Positions 25,774 to 36,237 are shown, numbered from the stretch's first letter. The stretch is 64,000 nt of DNA from Streptomyces finlayi (GCF_014216315.1 NZ_CP045702.1:3348001-3412000); one strand, 5' to 3'. Made by a program: numbers and translations. Notes: generated by a model not told the origin, from the letters alone.

Positions 25774-26004
25774 ATGGACAGCACAGCCACCAACCCGTTC
25801 GAGGACGCCACCGGCGTGTACCTCGTGCTGCGCAACACCGCCGGTCAGTACTCCCTGTGGCCGGGGTTCGTCGATGTGCCCGTCGGATGGCACACCGACT
25901 TCGGCCCCGGACCGCGGACGGCCTGCGCCGAGCACATCGAGAAGAACTGGACAGATCTGGGCCCCGTGCGTCCGGGTGCCGCGGCGGGAGAACTGGTCTC
26001 ATGA
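25774..26004 (+). CDS. MbtH-like protein 2
   Basis: 76 residues. MbtH signature in a diverged form: VYLVLRNTAGQYSLWPGFVDVPVGW, and EHIEKNWTDLGPVRP at the end, retaining the key Trp residues. The usual CLxWI is CAEHI here. ATGA overlap with the large NRPS gene points to that protein's two A domains as partners, while the other MbtH copy sits beside the A-PCP gene. Confidence 0.92.
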   Translation: MDSTATNPFEDATGVYLVLRNTAGQYSLWPGFVDVPVGWHTDFGPGPRTACAEHIEKNWTDLGPVRPGAAAGELVS

Positions 26005-29000
26005 CCGAACAACTCGAACGCTTCGTCGACCTCGTCCGGGGGGGAGAACCGGCGACCGGTCTCCTCGGCCGGTTCGCGGAACAGGTCGCCCGTGCCCCCC
26101 AGGCGCCGGCACTGATCGCCGGCGACACCGTCGTGACGTACGGCGAACTCGACGACCGGGCCACTGGGGTGGCGCGGCGGCTGACCGACCGGGGTGTCAC
26201 GGCGGAGGACGTCGTCGGGATCCTCCTGCCCACCTCTCCCGATCTGGTCGCCGCGCTCCTCGGCACCCTCAAGGCCGGGGCGATGTACCTGCCGCTGGAC
26301 CCCCACTATCCGCCGGACCGGCTCGCCTACATGGTGGCCGACGCCACACCCCGGGCGCTGATCACCACCCGGGAGGCGGAGGACGGGTTCGACGGCCTGG
26401 CCGAAGTCGACACGGGCGCGGTGTTGTACCTGGACGAGCACGAGGGCCGGCACGAGGATCGGCGGGACTCAGCTCCGGCCGGCGCAGTCGGTCCGGACTT
26501 CGATCCGGACCGCGGCGCCTACACCATCTACACCTCGGGCTCGACGGGCCGCCCCAAAGGGGTCGTCGTCACGCACCGTTCGCTGGCGAACTTCCTGGAC
26601 TGCCTGACCGACCGGTTCCAGGTGCACTCGGGTGACGTCGTCCTCTCCACCACCTCGGTCTCCTTCGACATCGCCGGGCTCGAGCTGTACCTGCCGCTGG
26701 TGAACGGCGCCGCGGTGCATCTGGTGCCGCGGGGCACCACCGTGGATGGCGTGGCGCTGCGCCGCTACCTGGCCACGGCCGCGCCCACATTGGTGCAGGG
26801 AACCCCGGCACTGTGGCAGCTGCTGCGGGAGGCCGGCTGGGGCCCGGACGAACTGCCCAGCACAGCACGACTATTGTGCGGCGGCGAGGCGCTGCCGCAG
26901 GATCTCGCCGACTTCCTCGCCGCCGGCCCGGCCGCGGTGTGGAACCTCTACGGCCCGACCGAGACCACCATCTGGTCGCTCCTGGCGCCGGTGGTCGCCG
27001 GGGAGCCCGTCGCCATCGGACTCCCGCTGTGGAACACCGGAGTCCACGTACTGGACGATGGCCTGGCACCGGTGGCGCAGGGCGGGACGGGCGAGCTCTA
27101 CCTCTCCGGGGACGGCCTGGCCCGCGGTTACCGCGGGCGCGGCGCGCTCACCGCCGAGCGTTTCGTGGCCTGCCCGTTCGGCGCCCCCGGAAGCCGTATG
27201 TACCGCACCGGAGACCTGGTGCGGCAACGCGTGGACGGCGCGCTGGACTTCGTCGGCCGGGTCGACGAGCAAGTGAAGATCCGCGGCTACCGCGTCGAGC
27301 TCGGCGAGATCGAAGCAGCACTGCGCCGGCTTCCCCAAGTGGCCCAGGCGCGTGTCATCATGCGCGAGGACGTCTCGGGCGTGGCCCAGCTGACCGGGTA
27401 CGTCGTACCGACAGGCGGCGACAGCCCCACGGCCGACGAGCTGCGGCAGGCCCTCGGCGCCTGGCTCCCGGCGCACATGGTGCCGTCCGGCATCGGAATA
27501 CTCGACCGCTTCCCCCTGACTCCGGCGGGCAAGGTCGACCGCAAGGCGCTTCCGTCGGCGGTCCGCTCCGGCGCCGGAGCGGGCCGGGCTCCGGCCACCC
27601 CGCAGGAGCGGGTGCTGGCCGACCTCTTCGGTGAGGTACTGGGGCTCAGTGACGTCGGTGCCGACGACAACTTCTTCGACCGCGGCGGCAACTCGCTCGC
27701 CGCCAACCGCCTCGTCGCCCGCGTTCGCGGCGAACTCGGCGTCGAGATAGCCATCCGGGCCGTCTTCGACGAGCCCACCCCGGCCTCCCTCGCACTCCTG
27801 CTCGCCGACGCCGATCAGGCCCGCCCCGCGCTGCGCCCGATGGACCGCGGCGCCTCGCTGCCGCTGTCGTACGCCCAGCAACGTCTCTACTTCCTCCACC
27901 GGATGGAGGGTCCCAGCTCCACCTACAACATGCCCGTCGCGGTACGGCTGACCGGGGAGCTCGACATGGCAGCGTTGCGCGCGGCCGTCGTCCACCTCCT
28001 GCAGCGGCACGAAAGCCTGCGCACCCGATTCATGGACGGGCCCTTCGGAGCCGAGCAGGTGGTGGTGGCCGGCTCGGACGCCGCCGTGGCCGCCGCCGCC
28101 GACATCTCCGTGCACGAGGTGACGGACCAGGAACTGCTCGCCGCCGTCGATACCGCGGTGGGACACCTCTTCGACCTCACCACCGACATTCCGGTACGCG
28201 TCGACCTGTTCCGCACCGGCGAACACGAGCACGTGCTGCTGCTGTGCATCCACCACATCGCCAGCGACGGCTGGTCGCTGGTCCCGCTGGTGCGCGACCT
28301 GTGTGACGCGTACACCGCCCACCGTGCGGCCACGGCTCCCACGACGCCCTCGCTGGAGGTCCAGTACGCCGACTACACGCTGTGGCAGCGCGAGCTCCTC
28401 GGTTCGGCCGACGACGCGGACAGCCTCATGGCGCGGCAGCTCGCCCACTGGCGCAAACAGCTCAAGGGTGCCCCGGAGCTGTTGGAGCTGCCCGTCGACC
28501 GTCCGCGCCCCGTCACGGCGACCTACCAGGGCGATGTGGTGGCCTTCGAGGTGCCTGCCTCGCTCGCGGACAGGCTCACGAAGCTGGCCAAGCGAGAGGG
28601 CGTCAGCCTGTTCATGGTGCTCCAGGCGGCCACGGCGACGTTGCTGACCAAGCTGGGCGCCGGCACCGACATACCCCTGGGCAGCGTCCTTGCCGGGCGC
28701 GCCGACCGTGCCGTCGACGACAACGTCGGCTTCTTCGTCAACACCCTGGTGCTGCGCACCGATACTTCGGGCGATCCGGCCTTCACCGACCTGCTGGCCC
28801 GGGTCAGGACCGCCAACCTGGCCGCGTACGAGAACCAGGACCTGCCGTTCGAGTACCTCGTCGAGGTGCTGAACCCGGCCCGTGGCAACAGCCACCACCC
28901 GCTGTTCCAGGTCATGCTGGTGCTGCAGAACAACGCCGCCCCGCAGTGGCGCCTCGGCGAGCTGGCGGCGGCACACGAGGTGGTGCCGACCCGTACCTCG

Positions 29001-32000
29001 AAGTTCGACCTGACCTTTGAGCTGACCGAGCGGTTCACCGCGGGCGGCCGGCCGGACGGGCTCAGCGGTCAGATCGAGTACGCGACCGATCTGTTCGACC
29101 GGTCCACGGCCGAGACCCTGATCGAACGGCTGCTCCGGGTGCTGCGGTCGGTGGCCGACGACCCCGGGCGTCCGCTGGCGTCCATCGACGTCCTCGGCGC
29201 GACGGAGCGGCGCACGATCGTGCGGGAGTGGAACGACACCGGCCTGGAACTGTCCGGTGCGACCTACCCGCAGCTACTGGCCGATCAGGTGGCCCGTACC
29301 CCTGACGCCGTCGCGCTCATCCACGAGGACACGGAGCTGACCTTCGCCGAACTGGACCGTCGGTCGAACCGGATCGCTCACTGGCTGATCTCCCGCGGCG
29401 TCGGCCGTGACGACGTGGTCGGACTCGCGATGCGGCGCAGTCCCGAGCTGCTGTGCGCGCTGCTCGGAATCCTCAAGGCCGGCGGTGTGTATCTGCCGCT
29501 CGACCCGGACTATCCACCGGACCGCCTTGCTTTCATGATCGCGGACAGTGCTCCCGTCATGCTACTGACCACGAGCGACGTCGTCGCGAAGCTGACCGAC
29601 GAGACGCGGCAGCTGCCACGCCTGGAGTTCGACGACCCGGACACGGCACACACGTTGGCGCGGTACCGCGCCGACGCGCCGACGGATGCGGACCGCCGCG
29701 CGCCGCTGCTCCTGGACGACCTGGCGTACGTCATCTACACCTCCGGCTCCACCGGGCGCCCCAAGGGCGTCGCCGTCACGCACCGGGGCATCCCCAACCT
29801 CGCCCACAGCTACCTCGAGCGGTTCCGGCTCGAGCAGGGCTCGCGGTTCCTGCAGTTCTCCTCGATCAACTTCGACCCGACGTTCTGCGAGCTGTGCTGC
29901 ACCCTGCTCGCCGGCGCGACCGTCGTGCTCACCTCGCCCGACGAGCTGCTCTCCGCCGACCGGCAGCGTGAAGTGACGGCCCGGTACCGGCCGACGCACA
30001 TCACCTTCTCACCCACCATTCTCAGCGGGATGACCCAGGAGGCGCTCGCCGACTGCGGCCATGTGATGGTCGCCGGTGAGGCCTGCCTGCCCGCACTGGC
30101 CGCCGCCTGGGCGCCGGGCCGCCGGATGATCAACGCGTACGGGCCGACCGAGGCCACCGTCGACACCCTGTACTGGGAGTGCGGCAGCGGCCCGGACGGC
30201 TTCGAGGACGCGTCGGTGCCGGTGGGCCGTCCGCTGAGCAACACCAGGGTGTACATCCTCGACGCCGCGCTGTGCCCGGTGCCGCCCGGCGTCACCGGCG
30301 AGCTGTACATCAGCGGTGACGGGCTGGCTCGCGGCTATCTCGGCAGGCCGGCCCTGACCGCCGAGCGGTTCGTGGCCTGCCCGTTCGGCGCCCCCGGCAG
30401 CCGTATGTACCGCACCGGAGACCTGGCGCGCTGGCGCGCGAACGGTGCGGCCGGTGTGGTGGACTTCGTCGGCCGCGCCGACGACCAGGTCAAGATCCGC
30501 GGGATGCGCATCGAGCTCGGCGAGATCGACGCGGTGTTGAAGGACCACCAGGAGGTGGCGCAGGCCGCCGTCGTCGTCCGCGAGGACACTCCCGGCCATC
30601 AGCAGCTCGTCGGCTATGTGGTTCCCCGGGCGCACGGCGGGGCCCACGACATCGAGCACGTCGACAAGTGGCACCAGATCCACGAGCAGGGATACAGCGA
30701 GCAGCGTGACCTCGGCGCCGAGCAGGATTTCACCGGCTGGAACTCCAGCTATGACAACGAGCCGCTGCCACTGGAGCACATGACCGAGTGGCAGGAGGCC
30801 ACAGTCCGTCGCATTCTCGACCTGCGGCCGGCCAGGGTGCTGGAGGTCGGGGTCGGTTCCGGTCTGATTCTGCGGCCGGTCGCACCGCACTGCACCGCGT
30901 ACACCGGTGTGGACTTCTCCAACGCTCTGATCAAGACCCTCGGCATGTCGATCGAGGGCAGCAACCTGCACGACCGGGTCGAGCTGCACACCATGGCCGC
31001 CCACGAGGTCGGTGCGCTGGCGCCCGCCTGCTTCGACACCGTGGTGATCAACTCGGTGGCGCAGTACTTCCCCGGCGTCGACTACCTGATCGACGTCGTG
31101 CGCCGGACCATGGAGATGCTCGCCCCCGGCGGGCGGATCGTGCTGGGCGACATCCGCAATCTGCGGCTGCTGAGGGCCTTCGTCACCGCCATCGTCCTGC
31201 ACGACGGCGCGCACGCCGACGCGTCATCGGTCACGGTGCGGGACATCATCGCCCACCAGCAGGAGCTGGAGAGCGAGCTGCTGATCGATCCGGCCTTCTT
31301 CGCCCGGATCGGCGATCTGGTTCCGGACGTCGTCGGTGTGGACGTACAGCTCAAGCGAGGTTTGTTCCGGAACGAGTTGACGGACTTCCGCTACGACGTG
31401 GTCCTGCACAAGCGGGGAGCGGACCTGGTGTCCCTGGCCGACGTGCCCGCCCGCGAGTGGAGCAGCGCCGAGGACGTCGGCGCCCACCTGGCTACGGCCC
31501 GGCCGCAGGCGCTGCGTGTCACCGGTGTTCCCAACGGCCGGGTGACGGCACAGGTGGCGACCGCGCAGCGGGTGGCTTCCGGGGCCGGCGCTCCCGTACG
31601 CAGCCTGCCCGAGACCGCCGACGTACGGTCCGGGGTCGACCCCGAGACCTTGTGCGAGATCGGCACCGGGCTCGGCTACACCGTGCACCCGACGTGGACC
31701 GACACCGAGGAGGGCGACCGGTTCGACGTGGTGTTCCTCGCTGCCGGGCGGGCCACGGGGCAGGGGCTGACCGATGTGTTCCTGGCCTCGGACGAGGACG
31801 AGCGTCCGCTGTGGCGGCTCGCCAACGACCCTCAGGCCGCCGATCGCGGCCGCAACCTCGCCACCGAACTGCGCCGCCACGCGGCACGCCGGCTGCCGGA
31901 CCACATGGTGCCCGCCGCCGTCGTCGTACTCGACGCGTTGCCGCTGACGCCGAACGGCAAGCTGGACACCCGGCAGTTGCCCGCACCCGAGTTCGAGTCC

Positions 32001-34319
32001 CGGGCGGGACGGCCGCCGGCCACGCCGCAGGAAGCAACGATGGCGGCACTCTTCGCCGACGTGCTCGGCCTGGCGGCGGTCGGCGCCGACGACCGCTTCT
32101 TCGACCTCGGCGGCGACAGCATCCGGTCCATCCAACTCGTCAGCAGGGCACGCGCGGAGGGCTTTCGGATCACCCCGCGCGATGTGTTCCACGAGCAGAC
32201 GGTCGAGGCTCTGGTGGCCCGGGCAGCTCAGCACGCCGAGGCGCACCCGGCGGACGACGGCGCGGCCGTGGACGTCGATGCCTGGGAGAAGATCCTGCGG
32301 ACTCCCGATCCGGCCTACCCGGTGTCCGACGCCTCACCCGCCGTGGGCCGGGGGCGCATCACCCGGCGCGTTGTCGGCAAGGACGCCGAGCGGCTGCTGA
32401 CCGGCCTGCCGAGCCTGTACCGCTGCGGCCCCGAGCACATCGCGGTGGCCGCGCTGGCTCCGGTGCTCATCGAGTGGCGCCGTACGCGGCTGCCTGGGGC
32501 CGGAGCCTGGCTGCGACTCGACCTGGCAACGGCGGGCTCGCCGACCGCGCACCCGGTGCGTCTCAATCCGGGCGCCCCGGACCTGGACAAGGCTCTGGCC
32601 GAACCGCAGGAGCTGGCGCGTGTGCTCAAGCGGGTCAAGGAGCAGGTACGCGCCGTACCGGAGGCCGGCCGGAACTACTCCGCGCTGCTCACCGACCCCG
32701 CTGCCGCGCAGCGGCTGTCCTCGTACGGGGCTTCACACGTGCGCTTCCGAGTGATGCCCGCCGGTACGGCCCGTGCCAACAGCAACGTGCTTTTCGGGAA
32801 CGACGGTACGGAACCCGCTCTCAGCATCGATGTCCGGCCGGCCGATGACGGCATGGCTCTGGACACCATCTGGTCCTGGGACGCCACACGGTTCACCGAA
32901 GCCGCCGTGGGGGCGCTCGCTGACCGGTGGGTGACCTTCCTGGTCGCGCTGGCAGACCTCGTGAAGCATCCGGAGCTCGGTGGGCTGACTCCTTCGGACA
33001 TCGCTTTGGTCGATGTCAAGCAGTCGACCATCAACCAGTTGGAGACCGACTATCCCGGCCTCTGCGACATCCTGCCGCTCACCCCACTCCAGCAGGGCTT
33101 CCTGCTGTATACCGCCGCCGACCACCACGGCCCTGACCCTTATCAGAGACAGAGCCTGTTCGACCTGGACGGACCGCTGGACACCGAGCGACTGCGACAG
33201 GCAGTGCACGCACTCCTGATGAGACACCCCAACCTGCGCGCCGGCTTCACCCACAGAGGCGTTCAGGCCCCGGTGCAGGTGGTGCAGGAACAGGTGGAGG
33301 TGCCGTGGATCACGCACGATCTGTCCCCGCTCGCACCAGCGGAGCAGGAGTGCCGGGAGGCGGAGATCCTCGCTGCGGAGCGGGGCCGACAGTTCGACCT
33401 GTCGACGCCCGTGCTGATGCGCTTCACCCTGCTGCGCCTTGGCACGGAACGGCATCGGCTGCTCGTCGAAGACCACCACATCCTGCTCGACGGCTGGTCG
33501 AACTCGCTGGTGTGGCAGGAACTGTTCGCCCTGTACCGCGGCGAGCGGCTGCCGGCGGCGCCGCCCTTCCGTGACTACCTGGCGTGGCTCGCTTCGTGCG
33601 ACCGTGATGCCGCGGTGTCGGCGTGGCGAAGCTATCTGACGGACGTCGATGGCCCGACCAGGGTCCATGCCGCCAGGCCGGCGCCGGACGTCTCGCTGCG
33701 CACCATGGGTGTCACGCTGACACCGGAGCTGACCGGTTCACTGCAGCACCGGTGCGCACAGGCCGGGATCACTCTCAACACGGCCCTCCAAACGGCGTGG
33801 GGCATCGCGCTCGGCCGTCTCACTGGGCGCGATGACGTGCTGTTCGGCAACACCGTCTCCGAACGGCCGGCTGAACTCGACGGCGTCGAGGCCATGGTCG
33901 GGCTGCTGCTCAACACCGTGCCGCTGCGCGTGCGCATCCAGTCAGGCGAATCCATCGGCACAACCATGGCTCGAGTCCAGGAATCGCAGCTGGACATACT
34001 CCCGCACCGCTCCCTCGAACTAAGCGAAATTCAGCGACTGTTCGGGGCAGGTGAACTGTTCGACGCCTGCTACGTGTTCCAGAGCTACCCCGCAGATTCC
34101 CTCAAGGAGAGCGAGACCGACGGACTGCAGGTGCGTGAACTGGTAGACGGTGCGGAGGGGCTTCCGCATTACCCGCTCGGCATCACGGTAACTCCGGGCC
34201 GACAAATCCAATTCACCGTCGGATACCACCCTCATGTGTTCGACGACGACCAAATCAACGACATCAAGGCATCCATCATCGGTACGCTCGAAACGATCGC
34301 GGCAGGGGAACACGGATGA
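26001..34319 (+). CDS. NRPS megasynthase, A-T-C-A(N-MT)-T-half E-C
   Basis: 2772 residues. Domains by eye: A1 (~20-520), T1 with GGNSL (S565), C1 with HHIASDG (H751-G757), A2 (~1100-2000) interrupted after A8 by an N-methyltransferase (~1540-1810, VLEVGVGSGLIL and VVINSVAQYFPG), T2 with GGDSI (S2040), the C-terminal half of an epimerisation domain (~2094-2345) and a terminal C domain with HHILLDG (H2492-G2498). A1 specificity residues read DILQLGLIW, the classical Gly code. A2 reads DPCTMAAVD, unmatched, with Asp in the last pocket position as in Arg-activating domains. No thioesterase and no carrier after the last C domain, so the acceptor must be in trans. Confidence 0.96.
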   Translation: MTEQLERFVDLVRGGEPATGLLGRFAEQVARAPQAPALIAGDTVVTYGELDDRATGVARRLTDRGVTAEDVVGILLPTSPDLVAALLGTLKAGAMYLPLDPHYPPDRLAYMVADATPRALITTREAEDGFDGLAEVDTGAVLYLDEHEGRHEDRRDSAPAGAVGPDFDPDRGAYTIYTSGSTGRPKGVVVTHRSLANFLDCLTDRFQVHSGDVVLSTTSVSFDIAGLELYLPLVNGAAVHLVPRGTTVDGVALRRYLATAAPTLVQGTPALWQLLREAGWGPDELPSTARLLCGGEALPQDLADFLAAGPAAVWNLYGPTETTIWSLLAPVVAGEPVAIGLPLWNTGVHVLDDGLAPVAQGGTGELYLSGDGLARGYRGRGALTAERFVACPFGAPGSRMYRTGDLVRQRVDGALDFVGRVDEQVKIRGYRVELGEIEAALRRLPQVAQARVIMREDVSGVAQLTGYVVPTGGDSPTADELRQALGAWLPAHMVPSGIGILDRFPLTPAGKVDRKALPSAVRSGAGAGRAPATPQERVLADLFGEVLGLSDVGADDNFFDRGGNSLAANRLVARVRGELGVEIAIRAVFDEPTPASLALLLADADQARPALRPMDRGASLPLSYAQQRLYFLHRMEGPSSTYNMPVAVRLTGELDMAALRAAVVHLLQRHESLRTRFMDGPFGAEQVVVAGSDAAVAAAADISVHEVTDQELLAAVDTAVGHLFDLTTDIPVRVDLFRTGEHEHVLLLCIHHIASDGWSLVPLVRDLCDAYTAHRAATAPTTPSLEVQYADYTLWQRELLGSADDADSLMARQLAHWRKQLKGAPELLELPVDRPRPVTATYQGDVVAFEVPASLADRLTKLAKREGVSLFMVLQAATATLLTKLGAGTDIPLGSVLAGRADRAVDDNVGFFVNTLVLRTDTSGDPAFTDLLARVRTANLAAYENQDLPFEYLVEVLNPARGNSHHPLFQVMLVLQNNAAPQWRLGELAAAHEVVPTRTSKFDLTFELTERFTAGGRPDGLSGQIEYATDLFDRSTAETLIERLLRVLRSVADDPGRPLASIDVLGATERRTIVREWNDTGLELSGATYPQLLADQVARTPDAVALIHEDTELTFAELDRRSNRIAHWLISRGVGRDDVVGLAMRRSPELLCALLGILKAGGVYLPLDPDYPPDRLAFMIADSAPVMLLTTSDVVAKLTDETRQLPRLEFDDPDTAHTLARYRADAPTDADRRAPLLLDDLAYVIYTSGSTGRPKGVAVTHRGIPNLAHSYLERFRLEQGSRFLQFSSINFDPTFCELCCTLLAGATVVLTSPDELLSADRQREVTARYRPTHITFSPTILSGMTQEALADCGHVMVAGEACLPALAAAWAPGRRMINAYGPTEATVDTLYWECGSGPDGFEDASVPVGRPLSNTRVYILDAALCPVPPGVTGELYISGDGLARGYLGRPALTAERFVACPFGAPGSRMYRTGDLARWRANGAAGVVDFVGRADDQVKIRGMRIELGEIDAVLKDHQEVAQAAVVVREDTPGHQQLVGYVVPRAHGGAHDIEHVDKWHQIHEQGYSEQRDLGAEQDFTGWNSSYDNEPLPLEHMTEWQEATVRRILDLRPARVLEVGVGSGLILRPVAPHCTAYTGVDFSNALIKTLGMSIEGSNLHDRVELHTMAAHEVGALAPACFDTVVINSVAQYFPGVDYLIDVVRRTMEMLAPGGRIVLGDIRNLRLLRAFVTAIVLHDGAHADASSVTVRDIIAHQQELESELLIDPAFFARIGDLVPDVVGVDVQLKRGLFRNELTDFRYDVVLHKRGADLVSLADVPAREWSSAEDVGAHLATARPQALRVTGVPNGRVTAQVATAQRVASGAGAPVRSLPETADVRSGVDPETLCEIGTGLGYTVHPTWTDTEEGDRFDVVFLAAGRATGQGLTDVFLASDEDERPLWRLANDPQAADRGRNLATELRRHAARRLPDHMVPAAVVVLDALPLTPNGKLDTRQLPAPEFESRAGRPPATPQEATMAALFADVLGLAAVGADDRFFDLGGDSIRSIQLVSRARAEGFRITPRDVFHEQTVEALVARAAQHAEAHPADDGAAVDVDAWEKILRTPDPAYPVSDASPAVGRGRITRRVVGKDAERLLTGLPSLYRCGPEHIAVAALAPVLIEWRRTRLPGAGAWLRLDLATAGSPTAHPVRLNPGAPDLDKALAEPQELARVLKRVKEQVRAVPEAGRNYSALLTDPAAAQRLSSYGASHVRFRVMPAGTARANSNVLFGNDGTEPALSIDVRPADDGMALDTIWSWDATRFTEAAVGALADRWVTFLVALADLVKHPELGGLTPSDIALVDVKQSTINQLETDYPGLCDILPLTPLQQGFLLYTAADHHGPDPYQRQSLFDLDGPLDTERLRQAVHALLMRHPNLRAGFTHRGVQAPVQVVQEQVEVPWITHDLSPLAPAEQECREAEILAAERGRQFDLSTPVLMRFTLLRLGTERHRLLVEDHHILLDGWSNSLVWQELFALYRGERLPAAPPFRDYLAWLASCDRDAAVSAWRSYLTDVDGPTRVHAARPAPDVSLRTMGVTLTPELTGSLQHRCAQAGITLNTALQTAWGIALGRLTGRDDVLFGNTVSERPAELDGVEAMVGLLLNTVPLRVRIQSGESIGTTMARVQESQLDILPHRSLELSEIQRLFGAGELFDACYVFQSYPADSLKESETDGLQVRELVDGAEGLPHYPLGITVTPGRQIQFTVGYHPHVFDDDQINDIKASIIGTLETIAAGEHG

Positions 34320-35623
34320 AGAATTTTCTGACGATGGTTCGTGGACTCCCGTTCGCGATGAAGGTCCTGCTGGCCTCCGCTGCCGCGCGAAGCCTGAGCT
34401 CCTTCGCGGTCCTGGCCTACATGCCCATCTATCTGTACGGCACGGTGGGAATGGACGGTGCCACCATCGGCTATGTGATCGGTGGAAGCGTACTGGTCGG
34501 CACGCTGTCGGCCGTTTACGGTGGCTATCTCGCGGACCGGTTCAGGAAAGTCGACCTGGTCATCGTGCTGGACTTCGCGCTCATACTGCTCTATCTCAGC
34601 CTGACGGTGTTCCACCATCCGGTCACCGTTACGGCCATCCTGCTGATGGCCAACGTCGCCTCCTGGTCGATGGGCGTTGCCGGCAGTGCCCTGCTCTCCG
34701 AACTGGTGCCATCCGAGAACCGCGTCAAGGTGTTTTCTCTGCGCTATTCGTTGCAGAACATAGGTGCAGCAGTAGGTCCCTTCCTTGGCATTGCCGCGCT
34801 CGCGGCCGGACCTGGTGGTCCGTTCATTCTCAGTGTCACCGTCATTGGCGCCTCCTTGCTGCCTCTGATAATTTTCCGCCAGCGGTTCCTGCCCGCCGGC
34901 AGTGGTAGGACGGCACCGGCCGGGGCAGCAGAGCAGAGCACAGAAGAGCAGAGCGCAGAGAAGCAGGACGAAGAGACCCCCACGTTCCGTCAAGTGCTGA
35001 AGGTGATGGGGGCGGACCGGCGGCTGACTTACTTCACCATCGGTGGAATTCTCAGCATCGTGGTGTACGGGCCGCTCCTGACCTTCATGTCGCAGTACCT
35101 CATCCTGGTGGAGGACCGCGACACCGCCTACAAGCTGGTCGCCTACATTTCCGCCGCCAACGCCATTACGGTCATCGGCGCCCAGTACGCCCTCGGCAGC
35201 CGCCTGAAGCAGGACAATCTCCTGAAGTGGCTGACCGTCGGGATCGGCGCCTTCGTTATCGGGTTGGTCGCGATGTCGCTGTCCACGAATGCGGCCATCA
35301 TCGTTATCGCCGTGGTGATATTCAGCCTTGGCGAGGTCGTTTTGGTGCCCGCGGAGTTCACATTCATCGACTCCATCGCTCCCGACAACCTGCGCGGCAG
35401 CTATTTCGGCGCACAGAATCTCATCCATATCGGCATAGCTCTGGGGCCGATACTCTGCGGTTTTCTGCTCCAGCATTTCGTGCCAGCCGCAATGTTCTAC
35501 GTCCTGATCGCCGTCGTGGTGGCCAGCTGGTGGTTCTACGTTATCGGCTGCCGGGTCACGGCAACCGATGACGAACCGGTGCAGGCAGTCGCGGAATCAG
35601 TGAAGGCAGGGAATGAAAAATGA
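34316..35623 (+). CDS. MFS exporter
   Basis: 435 residues, about twelve hydrophobic helices in two halves separated by a charged loop rich in Glu (EQSTEEQSAEKQDEETPTF). The first cytoplasmic loop shows GGYLADRFRK, the MFS motif A, and the second half is typical of drug:H+ antiporters. ATGA overlap with the NRPS gene: very likely the exporter of the peptide and a means of self-protection. The substrate cannot be read from the sequence. Confidence 0.9.
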   Translation: MKNFLTMVRGLPFAMKVLLASAAARSLSSFAVLAYMPIYLYGTVGMDGATIGYVIGGSVLVGTLSAVYGGYLADRFRKVDLVIVLDFALILLYLSLTVFHHPVTVTAILLMANVASWSMGVAGSALLSELVPSENRVKVFSLRYSLQNIGAAVGPFLGIAALAAGPGGPFILSVTVIGASLLPLIIFRQRFLPAGSGRTAPAGAAEQSTEEQSAEKQDEETPTFRQVLKVMGADRRLTYFTIGGILSIVVYGPLLTFMSQYLILVEDRDTAYKLVAYISAANAITVIGAQYALGSRLKQDNLLKWLTVGIGAFVIGLVAMSLSTNAAIIVIAVVIFSLGEVVLVPAEFTFIDSIAPDNLRGSYFGAQNLIHIGIALGPILCGFLLQHFVPAAMFYVLIAVVVASWWFYVIGCRVTATDDEPVQAVAESVKAGNEK

Positions 35624-36237
35624 GCTTCGATGACATCACGCAGAAGACGTACTGCCCCTTCGCCAAGCAATCGAAGATGGGGCCTGGGATCACCATTCGT
35701 ACCGATGACGTCGAGAATGAGCTGGCGCGGCACCGTGACGTCATCGCGGACTTCTTCCGCACGGCCGCCGAGCGCTCACGCGACGGCATGATCATAACCT
35801 TCGAAGAGCCGACGCTCGGTATCACGCTGGACGCGCTGACGGATCTCACTCGACGCTTCTACACCACGCTCACCCAGATGTTCTCAAGCGTATACATTCC
35901 CGATAATCCGCAGCCTGATGAACGCTGGTACGCGATGATCGAAGGCGAACTGTTCTTTCTGGTCTCCTTCGCCCCCTGCTACCCGGAGACATCACCGCGG
36001 TATACCTACGGCGATCAACGGACCTACTTTCTGCTGCAACCCGTCAGCACTTTCGAGCGGCATGCCAAATTTATCGATCGGCAACGTACAGGAATCCAGT
36101 GCGCTTTCGCCGCGGTCGGCAAACCGTACGATGCGCGACTGGCCAATTTGGAGAACGACATGTTCAAGGCCGTCATGCCGATCGACTCTCTCGGTGATCA
36201 CATTTCATGGTGGGTCCCCGAGGACAGCACGCAGTAA
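35620..36237 (+). CDS. YqcI/YcgG-family protein (GntA-like heme N-oxygenase candidate)
   Basis: 205 residues with ATGA overlap to the exporter. Family marks: YCPFAKQSKMGPG at the start, AERSRDGMIITFEEP, FLVSFAPCYPETSPRY, and QRTYFLLQPVSTFERH. The YqcI/YcgG group includes GntA, the heme-dependent enzyme that N-hydroxylates a guanidine in guanitoxin biosynthesis. With two VioC-like oxygenases in the same cluster, N-oxidation of an Arg-derived side chain is an attractive but unproven role. The closest family members are otherwise of unknown function. Confidence 0.75.
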   Translation: MSFDDITQKTYCPFAKQSKMGPGITIRTDDVENELARHRDVIADFFRTAAERSRDGMIITFEEPTLGITLDALTDLTRRFYTTLTQMFSSVYIPDNPQPDERWYAMIEGELFFLVSFAPCYPETSPRYTYGDQRTYFLLQPVSTFERHAKFIDRQRTGIQCAFAAVGKPYDARLANLENDMFKAVMPIDSLGDHISWWVPEDSTQ

